NCBI RefSeq assembly: GCF_000368965.1
Contig: NZ_KB849779.1
Location: forward strand, 310,001-374,000
Direction: 5' to 3'
DNA: 64,000 nucleotides
From: Acinetobacter calcoaceticus DSM 30006 = CIP 81.8
Lineage (GTDB): Bacteria > Pseudomonadota > Gammaproteobacteria > Pseudomonadales > Moraxellaceae
The position numbers and the translations under genes are program-made. The notes beneath the pieces were generated by a model, which saw nothing but the letters and a program-made list of their open reading frames with translations, ran no database searches and was not told the DNA's origin. Positions 47,310 to 56,474 of the stretch are shown here, in pieces. Every line of letters starts with the position of its first letter. The first letter of the stretch is position 1.

Positions 47310-48977
47310 ATGCTCACACATTTAACTTTAATTAATTTTGCATTAGCTGATCATTTAGCTATTGATATAGAACAAGGATTTAATGTTCTAACAGGCGAAA
47401 CAGGTGCCGGAAAATCATTATTACTGGATGCACTTTCTGCCTGTCTAGGGGAACGTACCGATACGAATTATGTCCGTTATGGTTCAGACAAAGCGGATAT
47501 CACCGCTGTTTTTACCTATAAAAACCATAGTCCTGAAGCTAAATGGCTGCAAGAACATGAGTTAGATGATGATTCTGGGGAAATTCATTTACGCCGTGTT
47601 ATTTTTGCAACTGGCCGTAGTAAAGCATGGGTCAATGGTCGCCCAAGCAGTTTATCTGAACTTAAAGAATTAGGCCGTTTGCTTGTTCAACTCTATAGCC
47701 AACACAGCCAACAACAGCTTCTTGAGCCGCCTTATCCAAAGCATTGGCTAGACCGTTATAACAATTTCTATGTTGAAGCGAATGATGTACGCGAAGCCTA
47801 TAGCATGTGGCAACGCACGATTCGTTTGCATCAAGCAGCCTTAGATGCACAAGCAACACGTTTGCAGCGTATTGGCACTTTAGAGCATCAAATTGAAGAA
47901 CTTGAAGAGGTTGTCCAAACCGATTACAAAGAAATTGAGCAAGAATTTGATCGTCTTAGTCATCATGAACATATCATGCAAGACTGTAGCTACAGCTTAA
48001 ATGTTTTAGATGAAGCTGAGCAGAATATTACTCAAGAAATGTCTTCGATTATTCGCCGTCTAGAATCTCATGCCGGGCGTAGTGATCAGCTTTCTGAGAT
48101 TTATAATTCTTTACTGAATGCTCAAAGTGAAATAGATGATGCAACGGCGAACTTGCGTCAATTTATTGATCGTCAGAGCTTTGACCCCGAGCGAATGGAA
48201 GAACTCAACTCTAAACTTGAGGTTTTTCATCGTCTGGCACGCAAATACCGGACTCAACCAGAAACACTTAAAGAAGAATATGAAGCTTGGCAACGTGAGC
48301 TTGAGCAACTACATCAACTTGAAGACCCAGAAACACTGGCAGAGCAAGTTGAAAAATCGCATGAGGAGTTTTTAGAAAAAGCTCAGCATTTAGACAATAT
48401 TCGTCGTGAAGCTGCCGCTCCGCTTGCTAAACAATTAACTGAACAAGTGAAACCTTTAGCGTTACCAGAAGCACACTTCGAGTTTAAGTTCGAACCATTA
48501 GAACAACCAGGGGCAGAGGGTTTAAGCTTTATTCAACTTTTATTTACTGCCAATAAAGGTATTCCTCCACAACCACTGGCACGAGTGGCATCTGGTGGTG
48601 AGCTTTCTCGTATTGCACTCGTGATGCAAGTCATGAATGCTGAGAAAACCGAATCCGAAGTTTTGGTGTTTGATGAAATTGATGTCGGGATTAGTGGCGG
48701 CACCGCAGAAGTTGTGGGACGTTTACTTGCCGACTTAGCGCAACATGTCCAACTCTTATGTATTACTCACCAAGCACAAGTTGCTGCACAATCTGATCAG
48801 CATTTATTAGTAAAAAAACAACAAACTGACTCAGCCAGCAGTACAATTGTAGAACTTGATGAAAATCAAATCATTTTTGAGTTAGCTCGCATGTCAGGTG
48901 GTGTTGAAATTAATGAAACAACCTTGCAGCACGCAAAACAATTACGCCAACTTAAATTTCAGGCTTCTTCAAATTAA
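47310..48977 (+). CDS. recN: DNA repair protein RecN
   Basis: SMC-like ATPase that acts early in double-strand break repair. It has 555 residues from ATG 47310 (MLTHLTLINFALADHLAI aligns with the E. coli start); an upstream TTG would add only four residues. Walker A is GETGAGKS (29-36). A long coiled coil runs from about 160 to 370. The ABC signature ASGGELSRIALVMQV and Walker B VLVFDEIDVGISGGTA are in the C-terminal lobe. I did not find a clear LexA-type box, in keeping with the lack of LexA in Acinetobacter. Confidence 0.96.
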   Translation: MLTHLTLINFALADHLAIDIEQGFNVLTGETGAGKSLLLDALSACLGERTDTNYVRYGSDKADITAVFTYKNHSPEAKWLQEHELDDDSGEIHLRRVIFATGRSKAWVNGRPSSLSELKELGRLLVQLYSQHSQQQLLEPPYPKHWLDRYNNFYVEANDVREAYSMWQRTIRLHQAALDAQATRLQRIGTLEHQIEELEEVVQTDYKEIEQEFDRLSHHEHIMQDCSYSLNVLDEAEQNITQEMSSIIRRLESHAGRSDQLSEIYNSLLNAQSEIDDATANLRQFIDRQSFDPERMEELNSKLEVFHRLARKYRTQPETLKEEYEAWQRELEQLHQLEDPETLAEQVEKSHEEFLEKAQHLDNIRREAAAPLAKQLTEQVKPLALPEAHFEFKFEPLEQPGAEGLSFIQLLFTANKGIPPQPLARVASGGELSRIALVMQVMNAEKTESEVLVFDEIDVGISGGTAEVVGRLLADLAQHVQLLCITHQAQVAAQSDQHLLVKKQQTDSASSTIVELDENQIIFELARMSGGVEINETTLQHAKQLRQLKFQASSN

Positions 48978-49102
48978 TAAAGAAAATGAGAGAAAAAGAT
49001 TGGCGAAATCCGATTAACTCTTGTATGTTGATAAAAAGAACCTATATAGATAAAAGGGTCGAGAGGCCCTCTAGTGACATTTTTTGAGGGAGAACCGCTT
49101 AG

Positions 49103-49657
49103 GTGACCAAACAATACCTGACTCACCGTTGTCTGATTGCCCCGCCAGAAATGGCAGATGACTTTTTCGCAAACACTGTAATTTATCTTGCTCGTCATGA
49201 TGAAGAAGGTGCTCAAGGCATTATTATTAATCGTCCTTCTGGTATTCAAATTAAAGAATTACTCAATGATCTCGACATTGAAGCTGACAATGTAAATCCA
49301 CATGCGGTTTTACAAGGTGGTCCTTTGCGTCCTGAAGCTGGATTTGTTCTCCATACGGGGCAACCAACATGGCATTCATCTATTGCTGTAGGTGAAAATG
49401 TTTGTATTACCACCAGTAAAGATATTCTCGATGCCATTGCCCACAATGAAGGTGTCGGCCGATACCAGATTGCATTAGGCTATGCGAGCTGGAGCAAAAA
49501 TCAGTTAGAAGACGAAATTACGCGTGGTGACTGGCTCATTTGTGATGCCGATATGGATCTGATTTTTAACCTGCCTTATGACGATCGTTGGGATGCAGCT
49601 TATAAAAAAATTGGTGTAGATCGTGCGTGGCTAGCATCTGAAATCGGACACGCTTAA
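49103..49657 (+). CDS. AlgH/YqgE family protein (UPF0301)
   Basis: A 184-residue cytoplasmic protein of the AlgH/YqgE family, whose biochemical role is not settled. [35 protein letters not shown] is the family N-terminus and [17 protein letters not shown] the second conserved block. The GTG start follows GAGGGAGA (49086-49093). It overlaps ruvX by one base (TAATG), the same yqgE-yqgF pair seen in E. coli. Confidence 0.92.
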   Translation: MTKQYLTHRCLIAPPEMADDFFANTVIYLARHDEEGAQGIIINRPSGIQIKELLNDLDIEADNVNPHAVLQGGPLRPEAGFVLHTGQPTWHSSIAVGENVCITTSKDILDAIAHNEGVGRYQIALGYASWSKNQLEDEITRGDWLICDADMDLIFNLPYDDRWDAAYKKIGVDRAWLASEIGHA

Positions 49658-50097
49658 TGACCGAAATACAATCAAAATCGATTATGGCTTTTGACTTTGG
49701 CACTCAAAAAATGGGAATGGCGATTGGCCAGTCTTCGATTGAAAGTGCCAACCCTCTCCCTCTATTTGTCATGAAAGATGGTATCCCGAACTGGGGTCAA
49801 CTCTTAAAAATCGTGAAAGAATGGCAACCTGATTTATTTTTGGTTGGTCTTCCCCTAAATATGGACGATAGCGAGTCAGAACTCTCTACACGTGCTCGCA
49901 AATTTGCGAGACGTTTACGTCATCAAACCAACATAGAAACGTTGATGGTAGATGAACGTTTAACGACACGTGAAGCGAGAGAAGAGTTAGGTTTTTACCA
50001 AGAACAAGGTCGAGCAAAAAAGCTATCAGCAGATAGTTTTGCAGCTGCACTACTCATTCAGAGTTGGTATCGAAATCCAGTCGGTTTAACACCCTAA
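49657..50097 (+). CDS. ruvX: RuvX/YqgF, pre-16S rRNA nuclease and Holliday junction resolvase-like
   Basis: RNase H-fold nuclease of 146 residues; family members mature the 16S rRNA 5' end and some cut Holliday junctions. The catalytic acids fit Asp13 (AFDFGTQKMGMAIG), Glu100 (VDERLTTREA) and Asp126 (SADSFAAALL). Translation is coupled to algH/yqgE. A strong terminator follows. Confidence 0.94.
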   Translation: MTEIQSKSIMAFDFGTQKMGMAIGQSSIESANPLPLFVMKDGIPNWGQLLKIVKEWQPDLFLVGLPLNMDDSESELSTRARKFARRLRHQTNIETLMVDERLTTREAREELGFYQEQGRAKKLSADSFAAALLIQSWYRNPVGLTP

Positions 50098-50103
50098 GAT
50101 TTT

Positions 50104-50139
50104 AAAAAAGAAGGAAGGCTAAAGCCTTCCTTCTTTTTT
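50104..50139. terminator. Bidirectional terminator between ruvX and the efflux operon
   Basis: A perfect 17-bp complementarity (AAAAAAGAAGGAAGGCT with AGCCTTCCTTCTTTTTT) around a 2-nt loop. A and T runs flank it, so it can end both the ruvX transcript and the opposing efflux operon, whose stop codon it touches. Confidence 0.9.
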
Positions 50140-51148
50140 ACTTCTCAACAATATGTACGGTAGCAGTTCGTCCCGAGACAAAAGCAAGCTGATTTTTCGG
50201 TGTTTCATCTAACACGATCTTCACGGGTACACGCTGTGCTAAACGAACCCAGCTAAAGGTTGGGTTTACATTGGCAAGAAGCTTAGAGCTACTTGAACGC
50301 TCACGATCTTCAATTCCCGATGCAATACCTTGTACATGGCCTTTAATTTTTTGGTTATCACCCATTAACTGTACAGTGGCCTGATCACCGACATGAATAC
50401 GATTTAATTTGGTCTCTTCAAAGTATCCCACGACATACAGCTGTTTACGGTCAAGTAATGCAGCAACCGCTTGGCCTACTTGAACATAGTTACCTGGGCT
50501 CATATCAAAGTTAGATAAAGTACCATCAGCGGGAGCAATTACCGCAGCACGATGCATATTAAGCTCAGCCAAATGTAAATTACTCGTTGCTGCCTCAATC
50601 AAGGCCTGCTGTTGCTTAACAGTTGCTTCTGCCTGCTCAATTGCCGCTTGTAATTGCTCATGCTCTGCATGGGATTGATCACGTGTTGCAAAAACCTGAT
50701 CTTGTTCTTGTTTTGAAATCGCCCCATCCATTAAGTTTGAATAACGGCTCGCATTTTTTTCAGCTAAACGAATATTGGTATCTGATTTAATCAGGTTTGC
50801 TTTTGCTTGAGCTAAGCCTGCTTGTGATTGAGCAAATGCTGCTTTCGCTTTTGCTAAATCAGATTTTGCTTGCTCTACATCCAAAGCTCGGCGAGACACA
50901 TCAATTTTAAAGAGTACCTGCCCCTTCTTCACACTCTGGTTATCTTGAACCAAAACTTCTGTGACAAGGCCAGCTACATCCGAAGATACTTGAATAACGT
51001 CACCACGAACTCGACCATCTCGTGTCCACGGCGCTGCATTGTAGTAGTTCCACAAATGCACAATGGTATAGACCGCAACCATTAATGCGATAATCAAAAT
51101 TACTGGACGGATGACTTTTTTCAAATCCACCTGATTCATTTCACTCAC
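50138..51148 (-). CDS. HlyD-family periplasmic adaptor (EmrA/AaeA-like)
   Basis: Membrane-fusion protein of 336 residues with one N-terminal membrane helix (about 14-32). After it come a split lipoyl domain (VAGLVTEVLVQDNQSVKKGQ and RAAVIAPADGTLSNFDMSPG), a coiled coil rich in Ala, Gln and Lys (about 85-185), and a beta-barrel. It is the last gene of the FUSC-DUF1656-HlyD operon. In E. coli the equivalent AaeA works with AaeB to export aromatic carboxylic acids. Confidence 0.9.
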   Translation of the reverse strand: MSEMNQVDLKKVIRPVILIIALMVAVYTIVHLWNYYNAAPWTRDGRVRGDVIQVSSDVAGLVTEVLVQDNQSVKKGQVLFKIDVSRRALDVEQAKSDLAKAKAAFAQSQAGLAQAKANLIKSDTNIRLAEKNASRYSNLMDGAISKQEQDQVFATRDQSHAEHEQLQAAIEQAEATVKQQQALIEAATSNLHLAELNMHRAAVIAPADGTLSNFDMSPGNYVQVGQAVAALLDRKQLYVVGYFEETKLNRIHVGDQATVQLMGDNQKIKGHVQGIASGIEDRERSSSSKLLANVNPTFSWVRLAQRVPVKIVLDETPKNQLAFVSGRTATVHIVEK

Positions 51149-51178
51149 CTAACTCAATCTTTAATTTCGCAATCATCT

Positions 51179-51385
51179 CTATGCACCCACCCCAACAAAA
51201 ATTTGATGTATCACCAAGAGCAATAAAAGGTAAAAACACAAATTAAAAATACTAGGTAATGCAATCCAGCCTTGTGCAATCCACTTGTTGGTTAAAACAC
51301 TTAATCCACGGAAACATATATATGCCAAGAGGGCTTGAACGAGCAAAGAAGGCACGTAAATGCCATAAACATTAAACTCACCCAT
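51179..51385 (-). CDS. DUF1656 small membrane protein (AaeX-like)
   Basis: A 68-residue, two-helix membrane protein from ATG 51385. That start is behind a GAGGAG ribosome site and gives the normal length of AaeX (67). An upstream in-frame start would overlap the FUSC gene by 41 bp and is unlikely. With the chosen start the overlap is 8 bp. The MGEFNVYGIYVPSLLVQALL opening is typical. The function is unknown, but it always travels with FUSC and HlyD partners. Confidence 0.85.
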   Translation of the reverse strand: MGEFNVYGIYVPSLLVQALLAYICFRGLSVLTNKWIAQGWIALPSIFNLCFYLLLLLVIHQIFVGVGA

Positions 51386-53477
51386 TTGCTGTGGCTCCTC
51401 TAAAGGTACTGTTTTCATTCATTTGATCTGATGAAACATGACACATGCTATAAGCAATATTGTTAAGTGAAATGAGTAATCTTTGTCGCATAATCATATC
51501 TTCAACATTTGAAGCAAGCTGTTTTAGTTCAAATAAAGCTTGATGGATTTTTTCCACTAAAGCCGCAGTATTGTCTGCATCATTTTCTTTAGCTCTAAAC
51601 AGCTCATCCAGATTTTGTTGCAGATTTCCGATGTGATGAGCCAGTTCTGAATTTTGAGGGAACTGATTCGCCAGTTCTTGTAATCTACTTAAATCGACAA
51701 TACTGCTCGACTCAATCAGTGCTTGATGAATTGAAGTTTTAATCTCGCCAGATTGCACCATTTTGCTGTTTAGAATCCCAATTCGGTCTAGCATGCTGCG
51801 TAAGTGAACTTTAAAATCAAGACCATATGGCAAATAAATCGCCTGTCTCATTGCACGATAATGCAAGGCCAAAATACGGCTGGCACTCGTGTCTGGAGAC
51901 ATTGCACGAACCACGTCAATGACAACTAAAGACACTAAGACACCCAAGATCATGGCAAAAGAACCATCAAGATAAGACACTGCATCCATGCTATAAGCAT
52001 TGTGCAGGTTTAGGCCCATCATGGTATTAATACCCAAAACCATACCCACTGGCATAAGCATCTGGTTAGCCATCATAGAAACTGCAAACAGGAACATAGG
52101 TAATAAAACCAGTCCAAGTTCCCAAAATGTGGTGACATGAGGGAAAATACCAAATGCATAAACGAAGACTAAAACTGCTGAAGCGATACTGCCCCAGATA
52201 AAAATACGCAAAACTGGAACGGGATTATCTAAGGCCGTTAAAATACAGGCCGTTACTGCGCCCATTTGCGCCATCATAAATCCAGCTTTCCACCCCGAAA
52301 TAATCCAGACCCCAGTCACAATAAATGTAATAAGGACTGCACTGATGCCACCTCGTATCGCCACACCATGGTCACGGTGTAAACTCGGATATTTGGTGGT
52401 CATTGGCGTAATGTTGTCAGGAATTTCTTTATTACCTTGCTGAATTCGCTGCCACAAGACTTTAACCGCTAAAACATTGCTAATGAAATGGCGCACATCC
52501 ATTTTCATGGCTGCGACCAAAACTTGCTGATGTGTAGAAGCCGATTCCATCAAACTTGCAAAATCACTTTCAAACTCATCAGGTAACTGCAAAATATTTT
52601 CATCAATAATCAGATCTTTTTGCTCTAAAAACTGTACAACATGAGCCGAGAGCTGTTGCAGTTTTTCTGCATGAGTTTCGATGAATCGAAGTTCTTGAAG
52701 TTGCTTAATACGCTCAGACAAAGCCACCAGATTAGCAACCACCATTGAGATTTGATGAAGCATTTCCTGCAAGGGTTTGGTCATGCCATGCAACTCACCC
52801 TTTTCATAACTCAAATGTACTGCCAAAGCATGAATATCTGTGGTGTCGCGAGTAATGGTCGCTAAAAGTTGAGTATTATTCTGCTGCGGGTCAGCAGTTA
52901 ATAAATTGGCAAACAGATTTTCTGTATCTTTCAGCGTTTTGATGACGCGTTGCTTAATCGCAGAACCAATGTGCATTGGAAGAATAGTGGCAGAAACCAC
53001 AGCGCTTGAAATCACCCCAATCGAAATCTCTATGACCCGAGCTAAAGCAATATCAAAAATATTGTATTGATCAATATAGGTAATCGCATTGAAGACAATC
53101 ATGGCTGTCGAATAACCCGCCAGCATAAAAGCATAACTGCGTGGAGTCCGGTCAAGTAAAGATACATAAAGCGCAAAACCCACCCACAACGACAACACCA
53201 CGGTAAACAACCAAGGTGTATTAATTAGATGTGGCGTTAGTGTTAAGGCAATCACAGCCCCACCAATCGTCCCTACCACACGGTAGACACATTTAGAGGA
53301 CACCATTCCCGAATAGGGATTGGCAATAATCAAGACCGTACCAATCGACCACATCGGGTTAATCAGATCTAATTCAAATGAAACAAATAACGCCAGCATT
53401 CCGGCAATAAATGTTTTTGTTGCAAAGATCAGATCAAGCCTACTCGGGCGAAACGCCAGTATTTGCTTTAATAACAT
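51378..53477 (-). CDS. FUSC-family inner-membrane efflux protein (AaeB-like)
   Basis: A 699-residue exporter with two blocks of about five to six membrane helices (about 15-170 and 370-520), separated by soluble helical regions, as in AaeB and FusC-type p-hydroxybenzoate/fusaric acid exporters. NPYSGMVSSKCVYRVVGTIGGA is the FUSC signature near residue 53. First gene of the efflux operon and divergent from an IclR-type regulator across 489 bp. Confidence 0.9.
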   Translation of the reverse strand: MLLKQILAFRPSRLDLIFATKTFIAGMLALFVSFELDLINPMWSIGTVLIIANPYSGMVSSKCVYRVVGTIGGAVIALTLTPHLINTPWLFTVVLSLWVGFALYVSLLDRTPRSYAFMLAGYSTAMIVFNAITYIDQYNIFDIALARVIEISIGVISSAVVSATILPMHIGSAIKQRVIKTLKDTENLFANLLTADPQQNNTQLLATITRDTTDIHALAVHLSYEKGELHGMTKPLQEMLHQISMVVANLVALSERIKQLQELRFIETHAEKLQQLSAHVVQFLEQKDLIIDENILQLPDEFESDFASLMESASTHQQVLVAAMKMDVRHFISNVLAVKVLWQRIQQGNKEIPDNITPMTTKYPSLHRDHGVAIRGGISAVLITFIVTGVWIISGWKAGFMMAQMGAVTACILTALDNPVPVLRIFIWGSIASAVLVFVYAFGIFPHVTTFWELGLVLLPMFLFAVSMMANQMLMPVGMVLGINTMMGLNLHNAYSMDAVSYLDGSFAMILGVLVSLVVIDVVRAMSPDTSASRILALHYRAMRQAIYLPYGLDFKVHLRSMLDRIGILNSKMVQSGEIKTSIHQALIESSSIVDLSRLQELANQFPQNSELAHHIGNLQQNLDELFRAKENDADNTAALVEKIHQALFELKQLASNVEDMIMRQRLLISLNNIAYSMCHVSSDQMNENSTFRGATANG

Positions 53478-53966
53478 GAACTCATCTCAAATACAGATTT
53501 GAACTGATGAGCATGCCCTTCAATGTTAAATTGCCTTTCTAGAGACAACAAAACTGTGCCATTTGCCTAAAAGCAAATGAGATGAGGAGCATCCTTCAAT
53601 ACAATGATTTTTCCACATCCTGCCTGATTGGCCCAGATGATTTCAATTTGGACGTTATTTAAACGGCCAAACTTTGGAAAGAAGAGGCATCAAGAAATTC
53701 GCCTAGAATCGACCAATTTCTCGATTAGATATTTTGTTTGGCAATTTTTTCAAAATAAAGCAATTTAGTCAACTAAAATATCTCTATTTGATAATTTGAT
53801 ATATTTTTTGATAATCGTATATGATGTATAAGCCAAGAGAAGTTTTCTCTTTGTCAGAGTAAAATACTCACATCAGGCATTTATTTTAGAATTGAGACAA
53901 ATTTTCTTTTTTTCTGTTATAAGAACTCAAACATGACTCTTTGTTAAAGGATACGAACAAGACGCT
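53478..53966. other. Divergent control region between the efflux operon and the IclR gene
   Basis: A very AT-rich 489-bp region. It holds two perfect dyads: CATTTGC-6-GCAAATG at 53560-53579, nearer the efflux operon, and TATTTTG-14-CAAAATA at 53731-53758. A repeated TTTGATAAT lies near 53787-53815. The dyads are possible IclR operators. No gene is visible. Confidence 0.5.
53560..53579. promoter_or_regulatory. Dyad upstream of the efflux operon
   Basis: CATTTGC and GCAAATG are perfect 7-bp arms with a 6-bp spacer, centred about 90 bp upstream of the FUSC start. The size fits an IclR-family operator. The regulator assignment is inference from position. Confidence 0.4.
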
Positions 53967-54740
53967 ATGGCAATTTCAAGTTTTGGCAAAATTTTAACCG
54001 TACTGGACCTATTTTCAGTTTCGCGTCCAATCATTAATGTCGATATTATTTGCGAAGAACTTGGCTTGTCTAAACCAACCAGTTACCGTTATCTGAAAGA
54101 ACTGGTGTCTACCGATCTATTAAAACGCATTAATGGAACGTCTGGCGATTATACCTTAGGCTCAAAAATTGCAGTTCTTGACTATATTTCTCGAACTACT
54201 GATCCGTTAGTTCAAATCAGCACACCATTTATGCGAAATATTGTAGAGCGTACCGAACTCTGCTGTTTGCTCACTTATTTAAATGATGATTACTGTATTG
54301 ATATTCACCATGAAATCTTCAAAGACACCGAATTACTGTCATATGGCCGAGGCTGCCCAAGACCTATTTACGTTGGGTCATCCCCAAAAACGATGGTTTC
54401 GCATTTAAGTAAACAACGGATGCAAGACTACTATCATCGTTACCAGCAAGAATTAAAACAATCAGGTTTTGCTGAAGATGAACCAAGCTTTATTCAGCGT
54501 ATGCGTAAAATTAAAAAACAAGGATTCTATTTCTCACAAGGTGAGATTGACCCCAATGTTTCTGGCCTTGCCGTTCCAGTTCGTTTTTCGAACAAAGAGG
54601 TACCTTTAGCTTTAACTTTAGTTGCTTCTAAAAATCGTTTTGATTTTTTAAATGTTGAAAAGCTCACCGAAATTTTGCAAGAAAATGCAGCACTTATTGA
54701 ACAACGTTTTATGGAGTTATCTGAAAAAGGTGAAATTTAA
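53967..54740 (+). CDS. IclR-family transcriptional regulator
   Basis: A 257-residue regulator. The N-terminal winged helix (about 1-65) contains DIICEELGLSKPTSYRYLKELVSTDLL. The C-terminal effector domain (about 80-250) ends with the family-like GLAVPVRFSNKEVPLALTLVAS. The divergent position suggests it controls the AaeXAB-like efflux operon in response to an aromatic acid; E. coli uses a LysR protein (AaeR) instead. The ligand is unknown. Confidence 0.9.
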   Translation: MAISSFGKILTVLDLFSVSRPIINVDIICEELGLSKPTSYRYLKELVSTDLLKRINGTSGDYTLGSKIAVLDYISRTTDPLVQISTPFMRNIVERTELCCLLTYLNDDYCIDIHHEIFKDTELLSYGRGCPRPIYVGSSPKTMVSHLSKQRMQDYYHRYQQELKQSGFAEDEPSFIQRMRKIKKQGFYFSQGEIDPNVSGLAVPVRFSNKEVPLALTLVASKNRFDFLNVEKLTEILQENAALIEQRFMELSEKGEI

Positions 54741-54785
54741 AACCCGACTTTATGATAATTTAACCTTTTCTTACATTTTAATGCA

Positions 54786-54814
54786 TTGAATAGATCACAA
54801 TATTCTCATATTAT
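54786..54814 (+). promoter_or_regulatory. Sigma-70 promoter of the candidate small RNA
   Basis: TTGAAT (54786-54791), exactly 17 bp, then TATTAT (54809-54814). It lies 46 bp past the IclR stop codon and points into a gene-free stretch. Transcription would start near 54821. Confidence 0.6.
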
Positions 54815-54820
54815 GATTTT

Positions 54821-54912
54821 AGCTCCTATTGATGATTCTTTTCATCAGCAGCTCATCAATAGAAGCATCCCCCTCAGAGGAATAAGCTCATGTTGCCATC
54901 ATGGGCTTTTTT
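54821..54912 (+). ncRNA. Candidate small RNA between the IclR gene and alkB
   Basis: A predicted 92-nt transcript with its own promoter and terminator. It opens with a perfect 10-bp stem, CTATTGATGA/TCATCAATAG (54826-54862), with a 17-nt loop. A single-stranded C-rich spacer, AAGCATCCCCCTCAGAGG, follows. The terminator stem AAGCTCATG/CATGGGCTT comes last. No reading frame fits. Families of small RNAs, including some likened to phage P1/P7 C4 antisense RNA, have been reported in A. baumannii, and this layout could belong there. The convergent alkB gene ends 22 bp beyond. Confidence 0.5.
54884..54912 (+). terminator. Terminator of the small RNA / IclR gene
   Basis: A 9-bp stem, AAGCTCATG/CATGGGCTT with one G-U, around a 7-nt loop and followed by Ts up to 54912. 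Confidence 0.7.
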
Positions 54913-54934
54913 CTTGCCCAATTTTTGATGAAAG

Positions 54935-55546
54935 TCATGAAAACTGAAACTGCCTGAAAGTAAGATTAATACGCGGCTGTAAAATCTTTGTTGAGCGATT
55001 TAAACGATGTTGCCAATGTTGTTGCGTTTCACCACGCATCACGATGAGTTGGCCTGGTTGTAGCCACAATTCAACTTTCTCTTTACTTTGAATGTGTCTA
55101 AAAGAAAATTTACGGGTAGCTCCAAAACTTAAAGATGCAATCGTTGTAGTTTTCGCTAAAGAAACATCCGAATCACTATGCCAAGCCATCCCTTGTGTTC
55201 CATCTTCATAAAGGTTTGCCAAGCACGAGTTAAATTTTTCTGAAAGTCGCTGTTCTACCAATTGTTTGAGTTTGGCAAGCGCTCGATCCCAAGGCAAAGA
55301 ATCACGAATGACACCCGAATATTTATATTGATAATAATTATCCCCATACCATGCCACTTTTCGAGGGGTGATAAAGTGCTTACCATACAACTTAGCCTCG
55401 TCATGTTTCCACGCGAGATGTTGGTAAAGATAGTGAAAATATTGTTCGGCTTCTTCTGAGCTTAAAATACAACCATAGTCCTGAACTTCACCATCATAAG
55501 GTAATAAATTTTCACAAGGCTCTGGAGCAAATAAATCCAAGGTCAT
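54935..55546 (-). CDS. alkB: AlkB-family DNA repair dioxygenase
   Basis: Fe(II)/2-oxoglutarate dioxygenase that removes 1-methyladenine and 3-methylcytosine lesions. It has 203 residues. Iron ligands fit His123 and Asp125 (AWHSDSD) and His180. The 2-oxoglutarate-binding arginines are in PRINLTFRQF (Arg192, Arg198). NLYEDGTQGMAWHSD resembles the ALKBH2/3-like branch more than E. coli AlkB; this is a judgement from memory. Its start overlaps the end of the Ada-like gene by 4 bp (ATGA), so the two are translated together. Confidence 0.92.
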   Translation of the reverse strand: MTLDLFAPEPCENLLPYDGEVQDYGCILSSEEAEQYFHYLYQHLAWKHDEAKLYGKHFITPRKVAWYGDNYYQYKYSGVIRDSLPWDRALAKLKQLVEQRLSEKFNSCLANLYEDGTQGMAWHSDSDVSLAKTTTIASLSFGATRKFSFRHIQSKEKVELWLQPGQLIVMRGETQQHWQHRLNRSTKILQPRINLTFRQFQFS

Positions 55547-56397
55547 TCGGTCTCTCCATGTTGCTTTGACATCTCCCAGGCTAACAATGCCAATTTACGC
55601 CCCTTTTGCCAATGATATTCTCCGACCATGCCTGTTGCACGTATCACCCGATGACAAGGAATTAAATATGCAATCGGATTTTGTCCAATCGCTGTAGCAA
55701 CGGCTCGAACTGCTTTAGGTTTGCCAATCTGTTCGGCAATCTCTTGATAGGTCCGCAATTGCCCTTCTGGAATGGTCAGTAACGCTTCCCAGACTTGCAA
55801 TTGAAATGGAGTTCCAGCCAAGTTAAGCGGAAGTTTTTGCTGTAAGTGTTCTGAGAAATCTTGTTCGAACCACTGCGCAATTTGTTGATGCCAAATCGGC
55901 GCCTGATTTTTTAATTGAGCTTTAGGGAACTGCTGTTTAATTATTTCTTCGATATTCTCACGAGTATCGATAAAGCGAACAGAACATATCCCTTTATCAC
56001 TACTTACAACCAGCAACTCACCAAAGGGACTCGTTTCAATCGAATAATTAAGTGTAACCCCTTCACCTTGCTGTTTATATTCACCAGGCGTCATGCCTTC
56101 AAGCTGAATAAACAAATCATGTAAACGACCGGTACCAGACAAACCTGTGTTTAAAGCAGTGTCTAATAAGCTACGTTGCTGCATCAAATAATATTTAGCC
56201 TGCTGCAAACTCATATATTGAACAAATTTCTTCGGGCTAATACCCACCCATTCTTGAAACTGGCGTTGAATATAACCTGAACTTAAATTCATATGACTCG
56301 CAACATCGTCCAGACTAGGTTGCTGATCCAGATGTTCATATAAATATTCAATTACTGTGGCAATTACAGCAAATTGCCGAGAAGAAAGCATTTGCAT
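55543..56397 (-). CDS. Ada-like activator and O6-methylguanine-DNA methyltransferase
   Basis: A 284-residue fusion of an AraC-type DNA-binding domain (about 10-108) with an O6-alkylguanine alkyltransferase domain (about 118-284). The active-site motif is IPCHRVI with Cys248. The E. coli Ada N-terminal domain, which senses methylphosphotriesters with a zinc-bound cysteine, is missing, so activation must work differently. The ATG follows AAGGAGGTGA, almost a full complement of the 16S rRNA tail, so translation should be strong. It heads a two-gene alkylation-repair operon with alkB. Confidence 0.9.
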   Translation of the reverse strand: MQMLSSRQFAVIATVIEYLYEHLDQQPSLDDVASHMNLSSGYIQRQFQEWVGISPKKFVQYMSLQQAKYYLMQQRSLLDTALNTGLSGTGRLHDLFIQLEGMTPGEYKQQGEGVTLNYSIETSPFGELLVVSSDKGICSVRFIDTRENIEEIIKQQFPKAQLKNQAPIWHQQIAQWFEQDFSEHLQQKLPLNLAGTPFQLQVWEALLTIPEGQLRTYQEIAEQIGKPKAVRAVATAIGQNPIAYLIPCHRVIRATGMVGEYHWQKGRKLALLAWEMSKQHGETE

Positions 56398-56400
56398 GTG

Positions 56401-56410
56401 TCACCTCCTT
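56401..56410 (-). promoter_or_regulatory. Near-perfect Shine-Dalgarno site of the Ada-like gene
   Basis: The minus strand reads AAGGAGGTGA, three bases from the ATG at 56397 (six from the AGGAGG core). It settles the start of the Ada-like gene and is the strongest ribosome site I noticed in the window. Confidence 0.8.
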
Positions 56411-56474
56411 AGCACTTATATCTTACATTAAAGTAGCTAAAGCTCGGTGACGACCCGATTCTTGCACTATCCGA

